From Clarkia xantiana subsp. parviflora (lineage: Eukaryota > Streptophyta > Magnoliopsida > Myrtales > Onagraceae): a DNA stretch of 64,000 nt. The notes under the pieces were generated by a model that saw nothing but the letters and a program-made list of their open reading frames with translations, ran no database searches and had not been told where the DNA came from. The translations under genes were made by a program, and so were the position numbers. Shown here piece after piece: positions 22,236 to 33,927 of this stretch. The stretch spans positions 3,278,081 through 3,342,080 of the forward strand of contig JAPTYO010000020.1 in the NCBI GenBank assembly GCA_036873135.1, given 5' to 3'. Numbering within the stretch: position 1 is the first letter of the stretch; each line of letters begins with the position of its first letter.

Positions 22236-23934
22236 TTATTTTTTTTTTATTTTACAGTATATTATATTATATATATTGTCTTATGATATTGTCCAATGTG
22301 TATGTAAATTAATGATGAAAAGGAAAAGTGGAAGGAATCAATGGACACTAGCTAGCAATGTAATTCTCATCTTGCCCTTTATGAATCTTTCTTGATGATG
22401 ATACCCTTTTGAATGCGTCTTTGGGTCGCACAATGTATGGATACAAGAGATGCTACTCGTTTTCTTTTTTTAATACAGTTCGATAAAGAAATTGCTTTTC
22501 CCGTAACTTTATTAAATAGCATATTTTAGCTAAGTGAACAACTTAAACGTTTTGGCAAAAAAAAATAAAAAAAATTAGATGTACTCAGTCTTCTCTCGTG
22601 GATGATCGAGTGTGGAGTTGCCATTTGTCTTATCACAATTCTGAAAAGACGTTAATGGCTATTTAGTGCTTAGTAGTTAGTATTATTCTAATCTCTATAT
22701 AGTAGTACTTCATATATTTTAAGGTCAAAATTTATTTAAATGATAATTTAGGTTATAGTGTTATGTTCGCAAATTCATTTTCAATTGATATTATTTTATT
22801 AAAAGAATATATTGTATTGGTTAATTTGTTCAATGATATATGTAAGTTTGAAATATATAATTCGCATGTTAATTAGAAGGTTTCCATTTTTACTTCACCT
22901 GTAAAAATATGTTCGAAATCAGAGCGTTGTATGAAAAGTTGTTGCTTATGGAATACTACTATATTCAAGTGTAAAATAATATTATAAAAAACTAAAGAAA
23001 ATAAATATATTTAATAAATATTAAAAGTATAAAATATTATTTAATAACATAGAAGTTGACGAAGCACTCTCAGTGATTTCTGTACGTTTTAAATTTTTGA
23101 ATCGTTTCAGTGTCCCACATGGTAAAATTGCAACAAATGAGCCAAGAAGGTTTTAAATTCTTTTAGGACTTAGCCTAACTAGTTTCAACGCATGACACTT
23201 TTTAATGTAATCAAATAGATAAAGAGTTAAAATAGTAACATATAGTCTAATAAGATTTGAAACTTAAATAACATTAAAAAAAAACTGTATATCAAATAAT
23301 CACATGATCTTGGCCAAAAGAAAATGATCATATGATGGAAATATAAGTAATTAGATAGAATATTAACCTTTGGGGGGGAAAAATGACTTTTTTTTTTTTT
23401 TTTTTTTTTTTGCAACTATAAAAAGGTAAAATTTAGTGTTGACATTGTCGCACATTCTCAACGACCTCGGCTTACTGATGACAAGACAACGTTAAACAAA
23501 CTGTTAGCTCGACTGCAAAATTGATTATGGGGCCCAGTAACGGTGACACTTTACTTCTTTAGGATTAGGGAACACTGATCCCTTAATTTTCGAAGTTGTA
23601 TAGTATTAGTCCTGAAAAATATATTTATTTAGCTTTATAAAGTTTTTTATTTTATTTCCTTAAAAATAGTTTAATCTTACTTCTTTTATTTATATTTATT
23701 ATAAAGTGCTACTCATTAAAATTTTTTTAAAATTTAATTAAAAGAGAAAGCGTTAAACTATATATGAATGTTAATAATAAGTTGTACATGTATTTTTCAC
23801 TTATTTTTTCTAGTGAAGTGGTTTTAGGGGTTATATCAGGAGGACAATATCTATAGCATACTTTGCTCCACAATTGGATTAATTTTTACATGTATCGGGT
23901 CAGCTAGTATAATATATAAATGTTGATCATAAAT

Positions 23935-24010
23935 ATTTCTCTATTATGAGTGTATCACCGGGAATTGAACCCCATAACATATTGATTAATGATTGACGTG
24001 TTGAATCACT
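23935..24010 (-). mobile_element. Possible tRNA-derived SINE fragment
   Basis: On the minus strand a B-box-like GGTTCAATTCCCGG follows a weak A-box-like TGTAGTGATTCAA. No target duplication was identified. Confidence 0.35.
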
Positions 24011-24271
24011 ACACAATATTAATATAGTTAAGTTACATATGTGATGTTACAATCAGCTACTCGACTATATACAATCCAACTATCCTGATGTTGATTAGAC
24101 CATCTGATAAAACAGATTGTGTTTCCAACGCGAACTAAGTTTGAATCACACTAGAGACACCACCGTATGAAGAACTTTAACATTAACACTCTCGTTCCGA
24201 AATTGCAGAAGAACTTTAACATTAACACTCCCGTTCCGAAATTGCAGAAGCAATTTTGTGTATAAAAAAAA

Positions 24272-24927
24272 GGGTTAATTACCAAATTGCTAGCTGAACT
24301 TTATGTGAAAGTGCATTTTGCTAGCCGAACTTATTTTTGTAGCAAATCGCTAGCTGAATTTTTGATAATGTGCAATTTGCTAGCTCCGTAAATTTTTCCG
24401 TTAATTATGGACGGAATATACTTTCTAAAATTACTAAAAATACCCTAAAGTTCTACTACTATTGTAAAATAACCTCAAATTTTATATAAAAGCAAATATA
24501 AATCTCGAATAAATTTTATAATTATATATATATTATACAAAAATATATATAAGTTAAATATATAACCCCAAAATTCAAAAAATTAAAATTAATTATTTTT
24601 AAAATTGTATGATTTTATAGCATTTTTAAAAATATTTTAATAAATTAATTTTTTACATTTTTAAGGTGTGTTTTTCTTTAATATAATTTTTAACATTTAT
24701 TATTTTAATTTTATATAAAACATCATGTCTTTATATTATCATACTAAGACTTTATGGTGTTTTTAGCAATATTTGAAAGTATTTTCCATCCAAAACTAAC
24801 GGAAAAATTGATGGAGCTAGCTTTTGCACAATATAGAAAGTTCAGCTAGCAATTTGTTACGGAAAAAAATCTAACTAGCAAATTGCACATTCATGTAAAG
24901 TTTGGCTAGCAATTTGCTAATTTACCC
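24272..24927. mobile_element. Mutator-type non-autonomous element with long inverted ends
   Basis: 656 bp. The left end begins GGGTTAATTACCAAATTGC and its reverse complement recurs at the right end; the inverted match extends over roughly 150 bases (repeated GCTAGC...AATTTGC motifs). The flanks carry a 9-bp duplication TAAAAAAAA (24263-24271, 24928-24936), the length typical of Mutator-like elements. The interior is AT-rich and non-coding. Confidence 0.85.
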
Positions 24928-24936
24928 TAAAAAAAA

Positions 24937-26087
24937 ATACAATTCAACTACCAATGACAAGCTGACACTTGGCATACTACTAGATAAACAGGCGATACGA
25001 TCTACTAATTATGTCACAGCTAGCTGGTGATTAGGTTAATTATAATCATTAGTTGTCAGTGAGATGAAGTAAATGGATATGGTGATTCTGGATATTGTAT
25101 TTGCTCTTGTCGTCGGGTAGTAAATTTATGCGCTGATTTGGCGGGTTCTACAATTTTTTCAGTTTTTCTTTCCACATTTGGGCCTTTGGCAGTTTTATTT
25201 ATTTATTTGTTTATTGGCCAAAAAAAAGTTAAGGACAAATGAGACTACACTGGCACTGTGAAACCGGGTTGATATACTACTGTCAACTCGGGTCCAACCC
25301 GAAATGCAAAACGGGTCAGAATTAAAAATCGAACCCGATCAGACATCATTGTGTCGACTTGTGACTTTTTTTTTATTTTAATTTTAATTCTAGTTTTTTT
25401 TTAAAAAAAAATTGCCCGTAAGTTGTCATCAAATTATCCTTTCAAAATTACTAAACATCAAAATCAATTTAATCCATCCTTCCACAATCAGACTAATATT
25501 AACATTAATAATCATCATATAATGAACTACTTAATAATGAATAGAATCAGTACGTAATTACTGTTATTTTTAATCATGATATAAAAAAAAGACACTTTTA
25601 ACGTTTAAGAACTTGAAGTTTGGAAGTGAAATAAGTTATTAAAGATTTAGAGACTAGTTACTATTTTAAAGACATAATATTCCGGTCACCGAATCTAGTT
25701 CTGGTCCAAGACTCGAACTCGAACTCGTCTTGTATTTTTCAGATCATTTTCAAGTCAATCTGTAAATGACCGTACACCTATTTTATGAACCCGAAGCCGG
25801 TTCATTATGGATCCGGGTTCAAATTTGACAGACCTAGTTTGAAAGTTAAGACACTAAACCGTACTGAACCGATCTGAACCGAAACCCGAAGCCGGTCATT
25901 ATCGTCCTCCGACCTCACCAATGCAAAAGAGCTGGCCGTCAACGCAAAGTCAAGTTTTGTACAATGTCTGTGTCTATGGACGGCGATCTCAATGCTTTTA
26001 ACATTGACATTTTAGAATCTTAACTTTTTATATACTGTATCTAATAATAATAATATAATATATACTAATTATTCACTCACACCTTTA
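24937..26087. other. Intergenic, AT-rich
   Basis: No gene. Contains scattered CCCGAACCCG/CCGGGTT motifs (25265-25345, 25680-25890) that look like decayed transposon ends but could not be assigned. Confidence 0.5.
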
Positions 26088-26172
26088 GGAGGCGTATGAA
26101 TGGACGTAATGTGAGATTACTTAAAATGTAAGATTACAAGTAATATGAGCTGTAATGTGAGATTATTTGAAA

Positions 26173-27535
26173 GGGTAAATAAGGGTTAAGAACACAATAG
26201 GGGCCTGAATATTTGTCCATGTTGCCAAAAGGGGTATGAATTGAAAAAACGTATTATTAAGGGCCTGAATTTTGAGTTTTGTTGATAATCGAGTTTCCGT
26301 TCAAATTTGCAGTTAAATGTAACAGAAATACGTGAAATGACAGACTTACCCTTTTGCAATTATTATACAAATTATCAGTTTAATTAATGAAATGTGAAAT
26401 GTCTAAAATACCCCTGCACACTAATTATGCCCTAAGGCCACCACGGCCATCGACCACCACCCAGCTCCGGCGACCACCACTCCAGCTCCGGCGACCACCA
26501 CCCCAGCTCCGGCGACCTCCGGCGACCCAAAAATGCTCTGATCGGAGCCAAAAAACTCCGATCGGAGCTCCGTGGCCCCGAATCGGAGCCACAGAGCTCC
26601 ATATCGGAGCTCTGTGGTGCTCCTTGATTCTCTAACCCAATTTCACGAAGACCGTGAATGTTATTATTGCTGGACTCTCCGGCAATGTTGTTCACATTAA
26701 CACAATTCTTCAAAGCCTCCATAAGCGCACGAAACACAATGCTGTAGGTCTCTTCGGTTAAGGAACCCTCCTCACTCAACTCAATAGCTCGCTTGCACAA
26801 GTCATTGTACCGTTGAACCCTCGTGTGTAGCCTTTCTGTACTATCAAGAACTAATTGCTGACTCTTAGCATCCTTCGACCATCTTTTCAATATATATTGA
26901 GATAGTATAGTCGAATAGCCGCAGATTTGTAAACAATCAACGAATGTCTACAAAGGAGACCTTTGTACTCAAACAAACGGCAGCCACAAGAGACATCGGA
27001 CTTTGATTCATTCCATTGTTACCATAAACTGTTGCTTGGAGCTCTGTGGCTCCGATTCGGGGCCACGGAGCTCCGATCTGGAGCTCTGTGGCCCCGAATC
27101 GGAGCCACAGAGCTCCGATCGAAGCTTTGTGGCTCCGAATCGGAGCTTTGGAGCTCCGATCGGAGCCTTTTTGGGTCGTCGGAGGGCGTGGTGGTCGTCG
27201 GAGCTGGGTGGTGGTCGCCGGAGATGGGTAGTGGTCACCGGAGCCGGGTGGTGGTGGTCGCCGGAGCTGTGGTGGCTTAAAGGGTATTTTCGTCTTTTTA
27301 GGTCAAACATGTGAGGGACACACTCTGGTCAAAGGGTATTTTCGGGTTTTCAAATTATTTTCGGTCACATGCCAAGCATGTGACAACTTTCCGTCAATTT
27401 TAACAGAAAAAATAGACGGAGACCTCACTTATACACAAAACTCAAAATTCAGGCCCTTAATAATACATTTTTTTCAATTCAGACCCCTTTTGGCAACATA
27501 GGCAAACATTCAGGCCCCTATTGTGTTCTTAACCC
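26173..27535. mobile_element. Mutator-type element with ~450-bp inverted ends and captured or own SWIM fragment
   Basis: Flanked by a perfect 9-bp duplication TATTTGAAA (26164-26172 and 27536-27544). The ends share GGGTTAAGAACACAATAGG; the left end has about nine extra bases in front. The inverted ends are long (roughly 26173-26630 against 27035-27535) and include GC-rich arrays of GAGCTCCGATCGGAGC-type palindromes, in contrast to the AT-rich surroundings. Between the arms lies about 400 bp with a SWIM/FAR1-like coding remnant on the minus strand. It inserted into the older MITE. Confidence 0.85.
26640..27005 (-). pseudogene. FAR1/FHY3- or MuDRA-like C-terminal fragment with SWIM motif
   Basis: On the minus strand one frame gives a SWIM-type zinc finger, [15 protein letters not shown] (C-x-C...C-x-H). 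A shifted frame then gives [13 protein letters not shown] followed by RYNDLCKRAIELSEEGSL and EALKNC. This order (SWIM, then ILKRW-KDAK, then RYNDLC) is the C-terminal region of FAR1-related proteins, which are themselves domesticated Mutator transposases. Frame changes, no start and loss of the catalytic part make it a fragment. It may be captured host sequence (Pack-MULE) or the remains of the element's own transposase. Confidence 0.75.
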
Positions 27536-28339
27536 TATTTGAAATGTTAGATTACAGTGTTTGGTTGTGCTATAATGTGGAGTGTAATGTTAGGTTACGG
27601 TGTTTGGTATGTGTTGTAATGTGACTTTATTATTATTATTATATTAATTTATAGAGAGTATATTATATCTTAATATGATAAGATTTTAAAAAGAAAATAT
27701 ATTTTGACAACAACTAACTTCTTAAAGTTTATGTTTTGTGGTTAATACTATAGTCATTTATGAATTCTAAAAACAAAATATGCAAACTCAATATGCACAA
27801 CTATTAAAATTCTAATAGTTAAAACATTATCTGTACTTTTATAAGATAATTTTCATAAAAAATGCATTGAAATTGAAAAGACGTTACTCATTTTATACGA
27901 ACATTATGTGCATTATTATTTATTATAATAATGAGTTATGAAGTAAATAAAAAAATCTACTAATAATAACAAAATTATTATCATAATAAACTATCATACA
28001 AAGTATTTTGTCTATTTAATAAATAATAATAAAATAATAACACTCTGTAATGTTGGACGTAATTTCACATTACATCCGTTTTTGGATGTAATCTCACATT
28101 ACGTTGAATGGAGTTTGGACGTAATCTGAGATTACAATGGACATTACATCGTTTGGCAAACCAAACAACGTAATGTTGATGTAATGTGAGACGTAATGTG
28201 AGATTAAATCCCACATTATCCATCCAAACACCTCCTAGAGTTTAGAGCTATCAAAAAGTTTCTAGAGCATTCTTGGGGTTAAGTGTTATTTCTCCGATGA
28301 TCATAGTACCAAGGATTCTTTATGAGCTTTAATAAGATA

Positions 28340-29128
28340 CTAGGTGCATTTCTTGCGCATCGTGCGGGGTGACTTACCAAATATGTATAATTAATAAACT
28401 AATATTTGATGAAATTTATACTGACTATTTGTAATATGTTGAAACACTATTTTTAAATAAAATATTAGTCTAAAATTTGAAAAAGTAAACGAAAGACTGA
28501 AAATTTGAACCATAAAATACCATTGCGCAAATTCACAAATAAATTTTAGATGCCCGTACCGCATGCTACCTTTGGTAGTCGGATCCGTGTCACGCGTCTG
28601 TTTTTCAACAAGTATGATTTCGATGACCACCGACGATATCTCGCCGGAGATAGAGATGGCTCTGCCACTGAGACTGTCAGCCGCCAGTACCGCTTGGTCA
28701 CTTCGTTTGCCGGCTTCGCGTCAAACGTCTGTTAATTTTAATTTTGATTAATTACATACATTGAATCTTGAACGACCCAAAATTTTAATTGCGATTAATT
28801 GCATACATTGAATCTTGAACTGTTCGAAATCAGGGAAATTTTAATTGCGATTAATTGTATACATTGAATCTTGAACGGTCCGAAATTTTAATTGCGATTA
28901 ATTGTATACATTGAATCTTGAACTGTTCGAAATCAGCGAAATTTTAATTGTTATTAATTACAACTTAAAAACACTCAGCTCCCTAGTGCAATCAATGCTA
29001 TGAAGTTAATGACTACAAAACCCTTAGCTCAATTGTCATAAATGCATCGATTAACGTAAAAAACAAAATCCTCAGCTCCACATTCATTTTGTTATTATCT
29101 TTCCTTCAGAATTTATAATATATATAGA
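28340..29128 (-). mobile_element. Helitron (non-autonomous), copy 1
   Basis: On the minus strand the element starts TCTATATATATTATAAATTC (5' TC end at 29128) and ends with a GC-rich short hairpin (GCACGATGCGC) about 15 bases before CTAG (28340). It sits between host A and T, as Helitrons do. It carries a minisatellite (28735-28960) with units like ATTGCATACATTGAATCTTG. No Rep/helicase was found. Two relatives lie at 45941-46354 and 46679-48915. Confidence 0.85.
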
Positions 29129-31146
29129 TGATTTATAAGTAAGCATCTTAAATAAAAATATATGTTATAGTAAATTATTAATTCACACTTTTACACTGAA
29201 ATATTATTTAAATTAATTAGAAAAATGTATATGTCATATTTCTAGTTAATTTATTACGACAATGTATATATGCATTAAAAATATATGATATTATGTTTCT
29301 AGAAAATAAAGTCTCTTTTTATTTATTTCAGAGAGATAATAGACATTCAGGCTTAGATATTTTAGTAAGTTCTTATTCACTCACAATGGCTGAAGTGTAA
29401 ATTTTGATAACTTTGAAGGTATAATTATTCTCCCTAACATTCCGAACTTCTCGTCCGACAGGTATCGATATATTAATCATTTTCCTTTATTTCACATAAA
29501 AAATTTGTAAATGATATTGTTTTTTTAAAAAAAATCATTGTTTGTGATATTTAGTATTTGATGATATTATTATAGTGAATAAAAGTAAATAAATAATATT
29601 TTGATCCCCTATCTAAGAGTAGATATATAAGTGAGTCTAGTTACTCGTAACTAATCAAAATCGACTCGGTTAAAGTTTGAATTTGATTCGAAAAGTTTTG
29701 AGACAAGTCGAGCTTGAGATATTCGATTCGGCATTTACAACCTAGCTTTAGATTTTTTTTTTTTTTTTGTAAACCAGTTTCTTTTTAAACGGGCCCAAAT
29801 TTACTAATTTAGTGCCTATTGGTAAAACGTATGAACTGTATATATTTGGGCCGACGTGACCTTCTCCATCAACGTCGGTCGGGCCGGTAAGAAGTTTCTT
29901 TGGAGATTTTTTTTTCCACTTCCAATTGTTTTTCGACATTACATGAAATTTAAAAATAAAAATATGCAAAATTTCTTGATATTAAGCGGCGTTTATAATA
30001 TTCTATTCGATACTTAATTAATATTATGTTTGAACGAACCATATATTAGCATATTCTAATACGACTAAAAGAATAAAATACTCTTATATGTATTTTTTTT
30101 AATAAGATTATATTTTTACAAATGAATTTTTTTTAAAATAGAAAAAATAATTTTAATTGTGTAAAAGTACCTAGGTCCAAGGTTAACGGAGTTTGGCCCA
30201 GTACGAACATGCCGGGCCCGACAAGAACTTGCTAGGGCCCAACCCGAACCCGTCAGGACCCAACCGAACCTGCAAGGACCTAACCCAAACATGCCCGAAT
30301 CCAACCTGAACCCGCTGGGGTCCAACTTGAACCTACCGGGGCCCGACCCGAACATGCTGAAAGATATAAATTATAATGATTAAGGTTGTTAAAAATCATT
30401 AAATTTTGTGTACTGTTTCGACGAAGTAAGGAGGAAAGAACGTATAAGGTAACGTATTTGGATTTCTTCTATGTTTGATGTATAAGGGTATTTTTATAGG
30501 CTCTAGATGTAGATCCGAACCATCCATCCTTCTATTATATATAATAATAACTAGCAATGTCAACACTTGCATTTTTGTGTTAGGTAAGCATATTTTTGGG
30601 AACAAATAAACGTTGTGTTGGTGGTTGTAAAAAAGAAAAGCTAAATTGCACTCTAAGTATTTAGATGAATTTAAGTGTATACTAATTGTAAGAATAAACA
30701 TGTGACCTGGCAACATCACTAACTATATGAAAAAAAAAATCCTAGCTTAAATATAAAACTATTAAAAATAAATAAATTAAGTTACAATTCATCGACATCT
30801 TGATTGGGATCGATTGATATATCAACAGTAAAAAAATGAGATAATTTGTCGATTTCGACGAATTTGCACTTGGCCGAAAGTCACATTCCATCCCTAGCCG
30901 AGACGGAGTTAACAAGGGGCGAGAGGGCAATTGTCCTCCCTCACATTTGGTGATGTGTAATTTTGCTTTTAAAAGTTGTAATGTTTCTAAATTTGTTTAA
31001 AATTATGCATTTACTTCCTAGTTTTTTTTTTTTTTTTTTACCGTAATTGATTGCCCTCATTTCAATTCTTATCATTTGACAGATATCCTGACTTTTTCTC
31101 TGATCCCTAGTACACGCGGTAGTACGAGACTAAGCAAGTTTGACCT
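29129..31146. other. Intergenic region
   Basis: AT-rich with no supported gene. It includes a degenerate array of CCCGAAC/GGGCCC motifs (30170-30360) that gives a low-complexity ORF, poly-T runs (29753-29769; 31022-31040), and nothing else recognised. Confidence 0.5.
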
Positions 31147-31440
31147 AAGGGTTAATAACCAAATTGCTATTTGAACTTTCACCAATTAACAAATTACTAT
31201 TTTAATTTTTTAAATTGGCTATCTGAACTTTCAATTTTCTAACAAATTGTTACATTTATTTCAATTTTCGAGCAAATTTCTACATATATTTCAATTTTCG
31301 AGCAAATTTCTACATATATTTCAATTTTCGTCCAATTGGATAGAAATTGAATATGTTTTCGCCACTTGGGGTCTTTTCATCTGTACCCGATATGGATTCG
31401 AGCATAAATTAAAAGTATTGCAACAAACATGATAGAAAAT
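31147..31440. mobile_element. Possible truncated relative of the GGGTTAAT Mutator-type MITE
   Basis: Starts GGGTTAATAACCAAATTGC, close to the end of the element at 24272-24927, and continues with similar ATTTGAACTTTC/AACAAATT motifs. No opposite end or target duplication was found, so it is probably a one-ended remnant. Confidence 0.5.
31256..31336. repeat. 30-bp tandem repeat, about 2.7 copies
   Basis: Units with TTTCAATTTTCGAGCAAATT repeat every 30 bases. Confidence 0.85.
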
Positions 31441-31559
31441 CCCTTGTTACCTTGTAAACTAATTGCAAAACGTTTTTCAGAAGTTACTTTAAATTTTTTT
31501 TTTCTTAAAAAAACATTCTAGTTTTTTTTTTTTTTAAATTTCTCCTAGGCCACACCACC

Positions 31560-31907
31560 GGTGAACGGTTCACATTTTCTTTTAAATCGGCGTCGAACCG
31601 CACAAAAATTGGGGTCGGTTCTAAGGTTGCCTATAAAAAGGACCTAGGCCACCCATTTCATTTTTTACATTCACTTGAGATGGATTTAGGAGCTCTGATT
31701 CTCTCTAACTTTCTCTCTCTAGAATTCTCATTTAGGCATCGGAGAGGGCTCAACCGGCCCCAACCCCCCTCTCCGTGCTGGTTACTGCCCCTGTGTGCGG
31801 ATTCGGACAATGAGCGTGAAGTAAGGAGCGCAAGTAGAAGAACCCGACACAACGATCAACTTAAGGATTCGTCAAGTCCGTTACGTCAAGCGGGTTTGGA
31901 CGAAAAA
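31560..31907 (+). repeat. Truncated 5' LTR of the decayed element
   Basis: Aligns with about 45585-45935 of the 3' LTR, but the first 230-270 bp are missing. Contains a TATA-like CTATAAAAAGG near 31631. The end CGAAAAA corresponds to CGAAACA in intact relatives. Confidence 0.85.
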
Positions 31908-31909
31908 TT

Positions 31910-31926
31910 TGGCGCCGTCCACGGGA
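31910..31926 (+). other. Primer binding site of the decayed element
   Basis: TGGCGCCGTCCACGGGA lies two bases after the LTR end; same class as at 14457-14473. Confidence 0.8.
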
Positions 31927-33145
31927 TTTGAACAAGAAGCTATATTGCATTACAAGCTATGACGAGTAATCATCCTCCTCCTGACAATGTCAACCCGCAG
32001 GAAAAGAAGAAAGGTCCAGGGCGCCCGAAGAAGACAAATGTCGAGCAGTCAAGTAAGAAGGCACCAGCAAGGAGTCAGCCTGGACCTTCTCACATCCCTG
32101 AGGCTACCTCGACTGTTTCCTCCGTGCCTGCAAGAATCCTGCCTGCCGCACAACACGAACCAGGAGTGCGCAACGAGTGCACAACACACCCCCGCCAGGG
32201 TACGAGCACGAAGCGTACGCGAATCAACAGTTCCCGTACGGGATGTCTGCAGAGGAGACACAACAACAAGAAAGAGGTGCAAACCCAGCACCAACAGTCA
32301 CTCCTGCCATGATGGCAGCATTGGAAGAATTGCTAGTTTTCAGAGAAACTTTGAGAAACCAAGGATATATACCACCTCCTCCACCACCGCCGCCAGTCAA
32401 TGGACAGGCCATGCCACCAAGGACAATGTCAGGCAACGCTACCCGCCAAGAGACCCTATTCCAGGGAGGAGAACAGTATCCAGAAGATACATACCAGTAC
32501 CAGCAGGCAAGGAACGAGCCAAGGCAGGAAGCGACGCGTTCATACATTCCCTATGATAGGGCGCATGGTCAGGAAGAGTCATGGAGGCAACCTCCGCCTC
32601 CACGCTCACAGCAGTACTACAAGGAAATTTCCTACCAAGCAACAAGTCAAGAAGATGCTGGGATGTACCGCAACACTGGGTGGAGAAGGCCAGTGCTCAA
32701 TGATGACGTTCCAATCACGAGACTCACATCGAAGGTTCTGGAAGCCATAATCAAACAAAAGATGAAGCAATCTAAGATGAAAGGCATGCACGCATGGTTG
32801 AGAACGCATCTCACCCTTTCACATACGAACTTGTGAACAGTCGTGTGCTAGATGTGCTCTATGGAATCAGAATTGACAAGTATCGAGGAAAATGAGACCC
32901 AATCGAGCACGTGCAGTAGCACGAAGCCTCTCTACTCGGAAGAACTGACAACCCACATCACGTGGCCATGACGTTTCCCCAAACTTTGGCAGGAACAGCC
33001 AGCGGCGGATCTGCAGTATAACAAGCTGGTTCCCGGACACCGCTTGGCTATTTTTTTTTAAAAAATATATGTATATTTTCAATAATAATTACATAGGAAC
33101 CCACTTAGATTTAAGTAGGGACACCACTTGACTTAAACAATCAGC

Positions 33146-33202
33146 TAGTCGAGCTGGTAGTGAGTGTGTTTGTTAAGTTTAGGTCGCTAGTTCGAGACCC
33201 TG
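33146..33202 (+). mobile_element. Possible tRNA-like (SINE-type) segment in the hAT element
   Basis: A-box-like GCTGGTAGTGAG and B-box-like TAGTTCGAGACCC occur at tRNA-like spacing. It may be part of the hAT 5' region rather than a separate insertion. Confidence 0.3.
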
Positions 33203-33927
33203 AAGTTATGTTTTATTTTTCTAATTTCTCTGCCCTATGCAGCGTTCCGTTTTTTTTGCTGCTGCGTGCCATTCCGTTTTTTTGTTGTGTTTCGTATTTT
33301 TATTCATCTGCCCTGCTGCGTTTTTTTCTTCTTCTCCCGCTCGCTTTTTTCCACAATTGATTCAAGTTTCTGAATTTTACTCCATCTTCATCACTGTAAG
33401 TAAAATTTTTTCCTCTTTTTCTTCCTCTTTGCTCTCTCCCATATTCTCTTTTAAGTTTTAAATCACTCTTCTTCTTTGCAATTACAATAATCAATTCTTA
33501 GTTTCTTACTACACTTTTTATTGTTGTTTGTTATTACAGATTTTGGGCTAAAATATACGATCCAAGCAATCTTCTCAAACAATTGTAGACCAAGTTTACA
33601 ATCAGGTTAGCTTTCCAATTCCCCTTTTCTCTTTACTGTTGAATTTTTTTATATATAAATGTTGGAAGTATTTTGTTGTGGTTAAATTATGATATAAGTA
33701 TAACTAAATTTTCTAGAGAAATTTCTTTTGTTAAGATATTAATCAACAAGAAGAAAAGCCTTATTTGATAGAATACAATACCATTAGAAAGAATACCATA
33801 GTTTTTATAATCAACTATAGTTATTAATTAATTAATTATAATGAGATATGGTTATTGAATTGTATCTTACTACTAGTTTTTTTTTATTATACATTAACTA
33901 AGGATTATACTTGTTATGTAGGTTTAC

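Larger units (their letters stand above)
21257..24262. other. Intergenic region after the zinc-finger gene
   Basis: 3' UTR and AT-rich spacer. It contains a 93-bp repeat (21665-22045), two possible tRNA-like SINE pieces (22105-22235 and 23935-24010), a long poly-T run (23388-23411) and a 37-bp tandem duplication at about 24169-24250. No gene is supported. Confidence 0.6.
26088..28235. mobile_element. MITE with GTAATGTGAGATTA subterminal repeats
   Basis: The left end GGAGGCGTATGAATGG and the right end (reading inward on the minus strand) GGAGGTGTTTGGATGG are imperfect inverted ends. Many GTAATGTGAGATTA-type motifs face inward on both sides. The left flank is TTA and the right flank is TAG, so a 3-bp Harbinger-type duplication is only suggested. 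The element is split by the Mutator-type element at 26173-27535. Confidence 0.65.

Noticed and set aside
23227..23415. Lys-rich minus-strand open frame
   Set aside because: Starts in a poly-T tract and has no features; AT-rich noise.
26963..27314. Several plus-strand frames rich in GALW/SDSG repeats
   Set aside because: Generated by the palindromic GAGCTCCGATCGG arrays of the Mutator-type element arms.
30116..30355. Gly/Pro-rich minus-strand open frame
   Set aside because: Low-complexity CCCGAAC/GGGCCC repeats; no domain and no gene context.
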